Shown here: positions 49,122-61,257 of the stretch, one piece after another
Numbering within the stretch: the stretch's first letter is position 1
Layout of the letters: each line of letters begins with the position of its first letter
Assembly: GCA_022385755.1 (NCBI GenBank)
Contig: MU278351.1
Location: 561,594 to 625,593, forward strand
DNA: 64,000 nucleotides
Direction: 5' to 3'
DNA from: Trametopsis cervina
Taxonomy: Eukaryota; Basidiomycota; Agaricomycetes; Polyporales; Irpicaceae
Translations under genes and position numbers: made by a program
The notes under the pieces: model-generated
What the model saw: the letters and a program-made list of their open reading frames with translations, nothing else
Databases searched by the model: none
Told to the model about the DNA's origin: nothing

Positions 49122-52100
49122 CCTGCTCACGTTGAGTCGGTTATGTGGTGTGTTGTCGCTGCCTCGCTCGCTCGTTTGCTCTCGCTGCTGTTGTGTTTTG
49201 GGTCGTGGCTCAAGGTGCTCTATCCCGGATTCGGATCCGCGCGGACTTGTCTCTTTCCCTCTCTCTGCCCGTCTTTCTGTGTTCTGGTCTCTGGTGTTTT
49301 TCTTTCTGTTTCTGTTTCTTAATCCAGATACACTACATTACGTCCTCTCAAAAGTAGTTTTTTTCTTTCCCCTCTTCTCCCTTCTTCTCTTCCTTCCCTC
49401 CATTTCTTGTACCCGCACTCCCACCATCCTCTCGTCCTCTCTCCTGTCCATTCGTGTTGTACGCCCGTGTCTGTAAAACCACAAAACCCGATATCCCTCT
49501 TTCCCTCCGTGTCCACTCGTTTTTATATATCTATACGCTGCTACCGCAAAAGCAGAAGCAGAACATACCCCGCATGGGAGGGAATACATGGTTGTATATA
49601 GAGTAGAATGTGTAATGTTAATACTGCGTGTGTTTGCTGTACTTTTTCCTTCGTGCGTGCGTGTGTGAGTGAACAGTGAGTTTATGGGTCAGGTGAGCCT
49701 TAGAGTCAGGTGAGTAGGGGAGCCAGGGAAGAGGAGGAATGGAAAAGGAGGGGAGGGGCCGCTGGCTTGGAAGCGGGCTGGACGCGTGAGCGCGGAGTCG
49801 CGATATTCCATGCATGCATTGAACTTTGTTTACGTTTACGTTTAAACGGGGGATATGCTGAAGTGGTTTGAACTTTGTGTGGACGCTGGAGTTGAGACGT
49901 GCATCGCGATTACCGTGTTCATTGCACTTGGTTTGAACTTTCCCTGATACAAGACAATTTGAACGTTATTCTGTGGTACGGTACGCTAAAGCTGATACGA
50001 GGAACGAGGAACGAGACACGGCGCCGAATGCTGCATTGGCGTTGACTTTTCCATGCATCGAACAGGATCCAGAATGAGGCGTATCAGCCTCAACCTTAGC
50101 GACACCCTAGAACGACGGGCGCGCTCCGTTAGCGGACGCACAAAGGAAAGCCTATCGGTGCGTGGGGCTTGGCAGATCCTGTCCACTGTCTAGTCCAGTT
50201 GACTGACTGCGCAGTCGAGCGGTTGGATGTGGGTCAATCGGAGGGGAGGCGACGCGACCCTGGGGTGGAGACGTGGAATTTACTTTAATTAATTGGGGGG
50301 TTGCGCGTAACTCGTAGTGGGTACAGAACAGTGCGAAATTTACTTTATCAACAAATTAATTGGGGGGTAGTGCAGGGACGTTTGCGCGTAACTCGTGAGT
50401 GGGTACACAGTACGTACAAGCCTTGTTGCATGCATCGAGCTCTTGTTGTTCTCAGCTGTTGTTCTCCACATAGGATGACGTTGTCTCGCTCGGCAAACCT
50501 TCCCAGGACGATAAATGAGCGGGATCAAGGATCGGTCGCGCGCGAATGCTTCCCAGCCCCTGCGGCGAATTACATCGAACGCGTGACCCGTGCTTCGCAG
50601 ACGGTGTTGAACAGACAGTCCAGTGTGCTTCTTCTGATGGGGTGGAAGCCGAGAACGTTCGCCTCGCCTCGTGAGCCCGGGCTCTGAGCGTCGGCGATGA
50701 CTGAGCACGGGAGCGCGTGCAATGGGGCACGGATCACGCTTGTGCTGCATGAGCGACCGACCCCGAGCTTCCGAGCCGCAGGTTTGATCGCATGGCATGG
50801 CGTGGCTTCGCGAGATTGATTGCGGCCTCTCTTGCTCTTCTTCATTTCGTGGCATCCCCACTTGGCGTCTTGGTGCGATGCGCGAGTCCTGCTCCCTCGC
50901 AGACGTGTGTGGGTCGGGGCTCGCCCGGGCACGGTGCATGTTCCTTGTTCCATGTCGTTGTGTTCGATGAGCGATGAGCGTGCAAGCCCCGACAGCACCC
51001 GCGACGACGCACTGCTCTTTTTCCCGCAGATCGCTGCTGCCGCCGGAGAATGCACGCGCTCAGGCCCATTCGACGCTTCGCCCCAGGCACTGCTGTACGT
51101 ATTCTGTCACGCCGTGCACTCTACCTCGGATCCGCCCGTCGAGCACTCCAGGCCCTCCTTCGCATCCCCATCAGCCGGGTGCGCGTCTTCCGTCCGCGCG
51201 TCCATGCAATGCATCGCGTCTCAGCACACCCGAAACCCGATGCGCATCCTCCACCGCAAGTGCACACATGCAAAATGAAACGGGAACGCCTGCGCCAATC
51301 TCATCCGCGGATTGCACATCACTGATTGGCCATCTGCGCCGATACCTTACAGTTCGCGCGTCTCTCTTGAACGCGGGCGCAAAGCACGCTGCGCGATTCC
51401 GCTCGCTGGACTCTCCGGTAACCACTCGCTGCACTGCTTGCACGGGCTTCCCGCAGCCACAGCCACAGGTACATCGCATCATGGCTCCATCAATGAACTG
51501 AACTGCGAGCCGACGCGCTTTCGGTGCCGCGTGTCGTGCGTGCACCGCACAGATCGGACCCGAACGATGTGCACACTTTGCGAGCTGCACGGCAAACTGG
51601 CTACTACAGGATCCAATGCACGGCTCCATCGACGGTCCACTCGAGGGGACGAGCGAATCGCGATCCGCTCCCGAACATCATACAGGTACATGCACTTTGT
51701 TCAGGAGCTCACGTCGACGCGAAATCATGCCCAAGCTAACGTAGCAGGTTTCGCGTTTCCTGCTGGTGTTTCTGGATACGCCACTTGGCTTCCGCAAAGC
51801 ATGCTCTCCACCATCAGCAAATAGCCATCCTCTCCAAAACGTTACTCGAGATTATTCCGATGATGTACAGGCGAAGATAGCGTCGTAAGCTACGTTCGTA
51901 GGCCTTACGTTCCGTGTCACTAAATAAAGTTGTACTAAATACTATGGTACGTGCTTCACTCCACAGCGCCACCGACACCAAATGGACGATCCAACACCAG
52001 ACAGACGGCTGGAAACGCGATGCGCACGGGCGATGTACGCTAGCCCAGGCGTGCGCCGATCGAACAGAAACTCCCGACCAGTTTAGCGTTCACTTCTCGC

Positions 52101-52558
52101 GTTTCCAGACACTATACGGGACCCAATGCCCATAGCACGATTTCCATGGCTCCAGGATGGCGCTCTCGTTTCCTGCTGACACCATCTGCGAACACCAAGC
52201 ATTCAATGCGTGGTCGTGCTCCTGGGTGCGTTTTCCCCACTCTTCTGTATATTATAATAATCTCATTCGCGGCCGTCTAAGTCGGACGCGAATGAGCGCA
52301 CGTACTGCCCATTTCTCATGCCACACGACGAAGTAACCGGTATCGACGAGCGGTCTAACATCAGACAGACAGCGCCGTGCGTCTTTCTGCTATGCCTCCT
52401 TGCTCACGACGACACGAAGGAAGAACCCAGCCTGGCGTCCCCACACAATTGCCCCTGCGCACTAATCTACCGCGCGTTACCCTCCTCACAACGTGATATC
52501 GAGGTCTCCTCGTTCCCTACCCGCCCGTAGGTCGACCATCGGAAGGCAAGAGGAATAT
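49122..52558. other. gene-free region downstream of the homeobox gene
   Basis: The first 400 nt are T/C-rich and are probably the homeobox 3' UTR (pyrimidine tracts at 49310-49400). The rest has only short overlapping open frames without family resemblance. A short duplication at 50277-50410 is listed separately. Stretches at about 51480-52140 share isolated words with the repeat array to the right and may be very old copies. Confidence 0.5.
50277..50410 (+). repeat. direct duplication of about 55-75 bp
   Basis: Two neighbouring blocks contain AATTTACTTTA, AATTAATTGGGGGG and GCGCGTAACTCGT followed by GTGGGTACA in the same order, at 50277-50325 and 50337-50408. The second carries two small insertions. 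Seen directly. Confidence 0.8.
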
Positions 52559-55500
52559 ACGTACGGCAGAGATGAGACAAGATGGTGGCGTCGCACCTGC
52601 ACACTGCATCGCAATCACTCTGTATAGTGCAACGACAGACACTCCCACAAACCCTCATCCCCGCATCAACTCAAAACGCATCGACTCCTCGTCTTTGGTT
52701 TCCACACACACACGGCGCCTCGCCTTGTACCCAAACATAGATGGACGACGCCACGGCATCACGCCACTGTAGGTTTTACACTCGTTGCTTTCCGTTTACC
52801 AGTTTTCATTAACCTCTTGTGGATGGAGGCGTGATGTTTACTGTCCATCAGGGATCGCTACTCATGGCCGCTCAGCTTGGATTTCCATCTACGGTGATTC
52901 CTACGACAGCTCGAATCAGTCGTACACTGTACTCAGGATCCTTGGCTATGTGTTTGCACTGATAGATCCTGCCAACGGGTCTGTCAACGGTGGCAGGCAG
53001 GGAGCAGGCAGCGGGTGGCTTCTAGGATCCCCAGGAGCGCGAAAAGGACGTAGCGTGAGGTGCACTCTTCCCGTAAACCCCAACACGACGAGTCGTTCCA
53101 AGCCCGTTCCTTCCCCAAGGCCCAGATTAGGCATCCAACAAACTTGCATCCACACAAGCTCCCGCTATCCCGGCGTCCTCAAGGCTCTATAAATGAGATC
53201 GTGGCGCACAGACGCAACATACTTGGACTCCCAAACCAGCCTCCATGTCTGTATCACGTATCACATATCACATATCGCGTTCTAGTCGCCTCGGTTTCCG
53301 TATACGTAGCGCCATCCCATCCCATCAAACCGGACGGTGCGCTCTCCGTATTCCGCTTTCCGCTTTTCATTACGGTAATGCGTAGCTGATGTCTGCGGTG
53401 CATCATAGATGTCGAGCGCGCCAGCTTCGACTGTAGGGTTTTCCCTCAAGAGCTGCGGTAGAGCAACTCGCCAATCGAATCGACTGCGCATCGGACTTTG
53501 ATAGATCCTGCCAACGGTGGCTGCGGGCGTGCAGAGTCCGTGTCCGCCGCGAACGGTCAGTGGACGTCCAGATTATGCGTGCCCGTTACCAGCTTTTGCG
53601 CAAACACCGACCGTTGCGATCCGCCTCATAGGCGAGCCCTCCCTGTTTCGCAATTCCTTCCCGCGCGTGTTTAAAGATTAGTCTGTGGGTACGGAGCCCG
53701 CCACGCAAATCCAAGCTTCTCCCATGCACATACGCACATACTCACCACGGACAAAACAAGTTGTCGGCGCGCCGAAACGCAACACACTCTGACTCCCAAC
53801 TCCCGGACTCGGCCATCGTCATCCCTAAATAGCGTATCAACACTCCTACATCCTACATCCAACAACCCTCCAAGTCAGTACAGTATCACCACGCGCGTCC
53901 CACTCTCCTCGGTTTCCCAGCAAGCGCTGCACTTCCTAACTTCGTACCCAACTACAGTACGCAGCACTATCAGGCCGGTCTGTTCGCAACATCCTACTTT
54001 TCATTTCTCCATATTTCAGCTGGGTATGCGGACCTGCAGAAGCATGGGGACTTTAGATGCTTGATGCATGGACGGATGGATGGATGGATGAATGAACGCG
54101 TAGAGTTCTAAGGGCCCCGAGGATCTGCCTCGTATTCTTCAGATCCCTGCAGCGGGGACTCGCAGCAGGCCTTCGCGGAACTGCAGACACGCGCCTCTAT
54201 ACTCTGGCTGCGCATACCCCGAAGCCGATATACTGCGGCGCACCGAAATTACGTTCTGACAACGATCTCTCTGCGGCAGCAGCAGCAGTTCAACCTAGGA
54301 ATCAACTGCGCCGACGCTTCTAAATCCTATTCTGATAGATTCTGTCAGCGGCGGCAGGGGCACCACACGTCAGTGCGTGCTTAATGTGTGCCGCGGACGG
54401 CTGGTGCTCTCGGATATTCGGGGAGTGAAGAGGCCGTACAGTACTGGAGGAGGGCTGTGCGCGCACATACGTACGTATAGCCGTGCGGAGACCGGCGAGC
54501 TTTCTCATACTATATCGGACCTCAAGACGGCCGTAATGCATCCTGCGTCCTTCGGCCGATCCATGCATAGACTCTAAAGCGCGTACGGGTTACCAGTAAC
54601 ACCAATCATCCGCAGAGCGTGATTTACGTGTCTCCAAGTGTCGGACGCCCACAAAAGATGAGTCTCTCGTTTCCTGTCTAGCCCTTCCGTAGGAACTGGA
54701 TCAGCATCCGAAAAATTGGGGCTTCTGTGGCTGGTGAGTCTTTTGTGCCAGGTCTCGGATGTGGCGGGTCGTTAACTCAGCAGATTAGGCCTCCCCTCGG
54801 ACTTCTAATACATCGAAGAGAAATACTGCATGCGGGTGCACTCCGGAAGTGCAGACACTACAACACCGTACCCGGTGCACGTACAAGCCGGCTCGCCCGC
54901 GTCGATCGTCTATGCACCGCGAAGCGAAAACAACACGGAAAAGCACGTACGGCAGAGAGAAGACGAGACGAGATGGTGGCGCGCTGAAACGCAATTCAAT
55001 TCACTTGAACTCGGATGTGGGGCCCACATACATTCTATCATACTGCAACGAATCGTCCTGAGTATCACGTATCACGTCCCAGTCTTCTCTTTTTTTTTTA
55101 CCGCAAACACCCACGCGACTATCCAAATACACGACCATGCCACAGCCATCACGCAATCACATCACGCCGGTGTGTGGTCCGCCAACCCACTTTTCATTTA
55201 TTTCTGCATTTCACATCGGTGCGTATGCGTCTGCGTATACGGATCTGCTGGAGCTTGATCTCTGCTGCTCATCAGGGATGGTCGATGGTCGATGCGAGAA
55301 GGCGCGCGTGCGCCCGACCTTCGAGTTCTGACGATGCTGGGATGCTCTGGACGTCAATGCATCCTTGTAGCGCAGCAGGTATGCACACGGATTCCAAGAC
55401 CGACCGAAGACATTACAGTATGCTGCGCCGCGACAGACGGTTCTGACAATGAATTCTTCCCGCAGTACGAGGACAGCAGCAGTTTAACCTACGAATTCTA

Positions 55501-57250
55501 ACTGCGCCGGGACTTCTGAACCCTTTTCTGATAGATTCTGTCAGCGGCGGCAGGGGCACACGTCAATTTGTGGTTTATGCTTGCCGCGGACGGCCAGGCG
55601 ACGAGTGGTGTACGGTACGCTCCGGCGGCTTGGGGCTGTGTACCCGTGCAGAGACCGGGGAGCCCACTCATCCGGCCTCGAAACCCGCCGCATCTTCTCG
55701 CCACGCCGATACGACATATGGTACACATACACTGCAACTCCAGAGCGCACGCGCGTACAAGTTCCCAGCAACCAGCCAAACATATGCAGAGCGTGATTTC
55801 TGTGTTGAACCAACTGCTTCCTCGTTTTCTGGCTATCCCTTCTCCTTTTCCAGGACCTGGATCAGATACTCCATTGATTGTAATTGGGGACTACAGTGGC
55901 TTGCGAGTATTTCGTGCCGGTTCTCGGATGTGGCGGAGGCCGCCCTTCGAGCTTGTTACCGGGCCAGGCCTCTTCGCGGATCTTGGATTCACCAAGACAA
56001 AGAGCCGGCGGGTACATATCGGTAGTGCAACGCGCAAAGCACGTAAGGTTACGGCAGAGATAGGGCAAGACGAGATGGTGGCTCACCGAAACACGATGGG
56101 CTTGGCCTCCAATACAAACTCGAACTCGGACTCGGGCTCGGGGGACAACACATCGTATTAGAGTATGATGCGACGACAGTCCTGCAAGCTCTCAAGCCTC
56201 CATGTCGGTATCAAGTATCAGGTATCACATTTTAGTCTACTCAGTTTCCTAACACACACTATCCATCGAATTCAAGTACGCGCGCGCTCGAGCCATCCCG
56301 CCATCTCGCCGGTCTGGTCTCATCTCATCGGGTTCGTTTTCCGTTTATGCGTGCTGTATGCGTCTTTGCTGAGGCCTGATGTTCGTAGCCCATCAGGGAT
56401 GGATGTTGGCCACATATGCATACGCGCTCGTGCATGCGGGTGTACCAGCTTCGGATTCTGACGAGTGTGCGCCGGCCCCCGAGGATCGTCCCCGTCTGCT
56501 TTTGTTTAGAATGTCGATGCATCCATGCGTCCACGCGTCGGTGCGCAGAGGTAGCCCGTCCTGGCTATTCCTACAACTCACGAATCGAAGCAACACTGCG
56601 CCCAGGCTTCTGGCTTCGGTTCTGATAGATTCTGTCAGCGGGGACAGGGTTACGTCAGTTCGTGCGTTGGGTGTGCCGCAGACGGCTGGCCAGAGTGAGT
56701 GTACTCTCAAACGCCCGGGAGACTGGATGACCGGCTGGTGCGTGATCGCAATTGGAGGAAGGAAGGAGGACTGCACCCGTACCAACTTCTGCGTTCGTAC
56801 CCGTGCAAAGACCGCAATCATATCAGACCTCGAAGACGGCCCTCATGTATCATGCATCCTCTCGGCGAAACGATATGATACCAATACCAACCCAATGCAA
56901 ATACAATATACAATATACGGTATGCATTGCATTCGAGGGGGTGGCGCAGAATTCCCAGCAAGCCTAGGCCGCGCAACTGGAAGCAGGGAAGCAGCGGCGG
57001 TGCTTGTTGACCGACATGCGGACGCGAAGCTCGAAGCTCGGGATGTGCATTGAATGCAGGACACACAATCGCTCCCGCTCCCGGCGCTAGTTACCGCAGC
57101 AGAGCATCGCAGAACAAACAGAACAGAACGGAATTGGGCTCACGCGGACGTCTGGAATACAGGGGCACATGCATGGTACGGCCATCTCTTGATTACGTGT
57201 ATGTCCGTCCTCGTCTCCTAGAACTTCAAGTATTGTGCCTCTCGACTTCG
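52559..57250 (+). repeat. degenerate repeat array, unit about 1.1 kb in best copies
   Basis: The anchor TGATAGAT[TC]CTG[TC]CA[AG]CGG occurs at 52959, 53498, 54332, 55528 and 56622, all on the same strand. The three right-hand copies are collinear beyond the anchor. They share CTGCGCC..CTTCT just before it, then GGCAGGGG..CACGTCA, TG[TC]GCCGC[GA]GACGG, CGTGC[GA][GA]AGACCG, the GACCTC/GCCTCGAA word, CGGCAGAGA..GACGAGATGGTGGC (also 52563-52590), GTATCACGTATCAC and CATCAGGGATGG. Spacings between anchors are 539, 834, 1,196 and 1,094 bp, so the left copies are deleted or more decayed. No open frame is conserved between copies, and no terminal inverted repeats or element proteins were found. Confidence 0.75.
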
Positions 57251-58526
57251 CACTCGGTGATGATAAATGCAATATCAGTATGCATACCCATTCTTCCAGG
57301 ATATCGGTATCGCGCGCACTGGTCCAATTTCCACGAAGAAAGGCAAGATTGGCGCGGATGCCCTCGTCATCACTATCAGGAATGCCACATTTTGCTGTGG
57401 GGTGAGTGTTCTGCCCGTCGCCGGTCATGTTACAGCGCGCGAGGCTCGAAGACGATGAATTCGCACGTACGGTGATGTGTCCATTGAGGATCCTTAACAA
57501 GAACCCGGGGAACTGCGCAGTGCATCGCAACAACATGACGAGCGCGATGCAGAACCTCGATCCATGGCGTAATCTGTTCACGACGGTCAAAGGACGTTCC
57601 ATCGCGATGAGCAAGCGATGTGGATGCGCGCCTGGTAAGTTCTGTCCATGCAACCATGCATCAGGAACAGCAGACGGAAGAGAGGAAGGGAGGGAAAAGA
57701 TGTGAGGGCGCGCATCGCGTGATAGGGATCGAACGAGGAACAGAGATCGGGAGGGTGTTGTACGCACGCCCAGGTCTGTTTGGAAGACATCAGCTTAGTC
57801 GTCGATAGTCGACGGTGGTGAGGACCCGGCGAGAAAAAACCCGGTTAATGTCACCATAGCAGACGAACGACTCACACAGGTCTCCTGAGCCGCCCTGCGA
57901 GCATCAGCATCGGTTGCCATCCGCCCACTCACCCGCGATGCTCCACTACCCTCTGTTCGCGTTCATTTCTCACTAACAGTTGGACGCCTGGGGTGGGCGG
58001 ACATCATCGGTTTTCATGAGGAATGGTGATCTAGCGGGAACCTGGTCCGACTCAGGCTGAATGCATGGTGCCCTGTGCCGAACGGGTTGTGGGGACGTGA
58101 CATCGGGATGGCGAGAGCTCCATTGGAAGTACGGATCGCTCAAGGCGGAAGACGCGCCAGACGTGTGAGGGTCGAAATGCAACCTAGAACAACCGTATCA
58201 TACCCACAATCGAAGACGTACCGGCTTACTTTCACTACAAGCCGACGAGCGAGACTTGCCCCCACTAAGAACGAGCATTATGCACTGTTTTGTTATTGAT
58301 AGCATCCATCCTAGTTAAGTGTGTGTGTGGCTCGAACAGATTAGTTATGTTGTACAAGTGCTCTCTACAATAATGATAAACCTGTCCCATCCAGCGTAAG
58401 CCAATATTCTCGCCATCTAGGAGACAGGCGTACCTCCGTTAAGCAGCGCGCGCTGCGGGATACATAAACAGACTAGAAATTAAGCTGCAGCGGGTCACAC
58501 TCGCAGCAGCACCGAAAGCGGGTGCC
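57251..58526. other. intergenic, no gene recognised
   Basis: Between the repeat array and the P450 stop codon. Short open frames only. The last 200 nt are probably P450 3' UTR (minus strand). Confidence 0.5.
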
Positions 58527-61257
58527 TTACACCACCTCAGACGGTGATACAGGCTGCACGCGACGTAGGCGCAGAGGCATTTGGTTACCCATGTGGGGTT
58601 CAGATTTCACCCACGGGCGGGTGACGACGCTAGGTGCGGGATACCGTCAGCTAGGGGACGAAGAAGAGGTAATAAACGGAATACGTACTTGATCCTCTTC
58701 TCGATCTCGATGCCCGGGTCCATCGAGAACTCGAACTCGGTGAGGAGGACGTACAGGAATATCTTGATCCTACAATCAAACAAGACGATCCAGTCAGCCA
58801 CAACCCCCAAACCCCGACGTGGAACCCATAGTGTAGACGAGAAACTCACTCGTTAATCGCGAACCGATACCCAATGCACGACCTATTCCCATCAACAACC
58901 GCCCCGCTCCCAAACGTCAAGATCCCACCCCACAACCCCCTCAACCCCCCATCCTTGCCCTCTCCATCCTCCCCCTCGCCCTGCGCACACCCGCCCTTCA
59001 AGAACCTCTCAGGCACAAACGCCTCTGCGTCCTCCCCCCACACGTCCGCGCTCCTGTTCATCGCCTGCAGCGGCACCGTGACGATGTCGCCTGCGCGCAG
59101 CGCGATCGCGCTGCATGTCCGTCCGTGCGCGTCGACGAATGGACGCGAGACGGGTACGGCTGCGTCGGAAGCGGCCACGCGCATGGTGTTCGTTACTGGC
59201 GCGTAGAGACGTAGGGCTTCGCGCACGCACGCGTCCAGGTATGTGTGCGCGAGCACCGCTTGCGTTGCTTCTGCGTCTCCGTCCGAGGGGAGCTCGAGGC
59301 GAAGTGCGAGGAGCGACGCGCGCAGCTTGGCCTGGACGTGTGGCGCGCGCGCGAGGGCGTATAGCGTCCATGCGAGCGCTGATGACGAGGTTTCGTGCCC
59401 TGCATATATGTAGTTTAGTTATGGGATCTGTGTAGCGGGAGGGAGGGACAGACGCACCAGCAGCGATGAACGTCGATATCTGGCACAGAATCTCGTCGCG
59501 CGAAAGTTGTTGCGAGGGGTCTTCTGCGAGGCTCGACCGAACTGTGGATGAGAAAAGCAGACGAGAACCGTTAGCACCTGGAAACAAAGCTCGGCGTAGA
59601 ACAAGGTACGGAGATACGCACGCAAAACGCTCAACAAATCCCTTCCATCCATCTCATCGCTCAAAAACTCTTTCTCGCCTCCACCGTCCGCGGTGATCTG
59701 CTGCAGTCTCTCGTCGATGAGTTGCGACCCGATCCGATGCATCGTCGCGCGTGCCGCATCCTCCGTGGTGCTGTTCCGTCTCTACAACAACATGCATCAG
59801 CATACATCATATCTTGAACCTCGAACCAGGAGGGTCGAAAAGGAAAAGTACGCACAAACTTGCGTAGGACAGGGAACCACACCTGCAGGATCGTGATCAC
59901 GCGGAACTTGCGCGCCGTGCTGAAGATAACGCCGAACGCGCGCGCGAGCTCGTTCTCCTCCTCGCCGCCACCGCCATCGTTGAGCGAGTTGAACACGTAG
60001 CCGAAGCCTGTGCGCATGCGCGTGCATGAGCAAACTTACGAGGTATGATTAGGAACAGAACAAAATATCTGACCTGCTTCGCCAATAACGTCCAACGTCG
60101 CGCGCGCCAACCACGCCAGCACGTCCATCTTCACGCCCCGTGCCTCCTCATCCCGCGCCTTCTCATCCTCTGCCACCAGACTAGTGGCCTCTGGCAGTGG
60201 TGCAGCAGCGACGCGAGTAGCCTTGGACCCGACGAACGACGCGAATGGGTTCGGCACCCAACGCACGAAGCCCGTTGACGAACCTTCGGGGGAGGTGGAC
60301 AAGGGCTCGGGCGGGGAGAACGGGTCTGCGGGCGCGGTTGATGGGGAGGTGGATATGCCCGCGTCGACGATGTCAAGCCATATGTCGCGCAGCTGCACGG
60401 ATTACGTGGCGGTGAGCGGGTGGGTTGGGACGAAGAGTGCGTATATGCGTACCTTGAGAGCCTTCTCCCAGAACACAGGGGACAGGGATTTGATATGCGT
60501 TGATGTGAACGCGGGAGACTAAGAACGACGCATCAGCACGCGTCAACGACGAAGAGGAGGGGGTGGTCGAGCTGTGCCGGGGAGCGTGCACCGACACACA
60601 CGTCACGCGCGCACGCATGATGCCAAGCGGAGGCAGGTCACGTGGCCGCGTCGTCCCGAACTCGATCCCCAAAAGAGGCAACTCACCAAGATCTTGCGCT
60701 GTTGCGACCGTCGTCAGTCAAGTCAGCACAGCGTCCGCAACAACCACTCCGCATCACCCGTCGCTCCCGCGGATGTGCGGGGCACTGTCCCTCGCGACAT
60801 CCGCGACGCGAGACCGACGGGCAGAGACGGATTGACATTGACGTGGGACTGAACGCACCTGCTTGCGGTGCTGCTCGCCCTCGACGGTAATAAGCCCATC
60901 GTGGCCGGCGGCCATGCTAGCCAGCGCGTCCCTCACAAAATCCGGTTTCGGAAACTCGTATCCGCGTCCGAGGATGTGCGCGACGGCGACGGGGTCGGTC
61001 GTCATGAGCCTGCATCCGCCGACGAAACCGCGGTAGACGAACGTGCGGCCGTGCGCGCGCTCCCAGCGCGCGAGGAGCCCCGTGTTCTCCGCGTCGTGCA
61101 GCTCGCGCAGGTTGCCCATGAAGAAGGAACGTGAGCGGGGACCCGGGAGGAGACGGAGGGGAGACCGCAGTTGCCGGACGGTTAGGGCGAGGAACGTCCA
61201 GGCGACGTAGAGCACGAGGAGGAGAGGGAGGAGGAGAATGGGGGTGAGGACGCCCAT
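58527..61257 (-). CDS. cytochrome P450 monooxygenase
   Basis: Membrane-anchored haem-thiolate monooxygenase. Ten exons: 61257-60859, 60698-60687, 60518-60453, 60392-60074, 60007-59856, 59781-59622, 59541-59458, 59399-58850, 58769-58689, 58629-58527; total 1,926 nt, 641 residues, all in phase. An N-terminal anchor (PILLLPLLLVLYVAWTFLAL) is followed by the proline hinge LPGPRSRSFFMGN. EGEQHRKQRKIL crosses a 12-nt exon. The I-helix AGHETS is at 397-402, the K-helix E458-A-L-R461, PERF at 527-530 and the haem cysteine is C572 in GNRSCIGYRFA. An inserted segment of about 40 residues (DPFSPPEPLSTSPEG and following) precedes the F-helix region, and an acidic Gly/Glu stretch lies between PERF and the haem loop. 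The haem loop is atypical (see findings). The clan is typical of Agaricomycete P450s; the substrate is unknown. Confidence 0.93.

Noticed and set aside
54727..57053. Open frames inside the repeat array
   Set aside because: The frames are not preserved between collinear copies of the repeat, so they are unlikely to encode protein.
59340..59400. Suspected reading-frame break in the GC-rich run of the P450 after the I-helix
   Set aside because: An initial count suggested a two-base loss. Recounting the alternating GC tract against codon phase gave one continuous frame from AGHETS to the ExxR motif.
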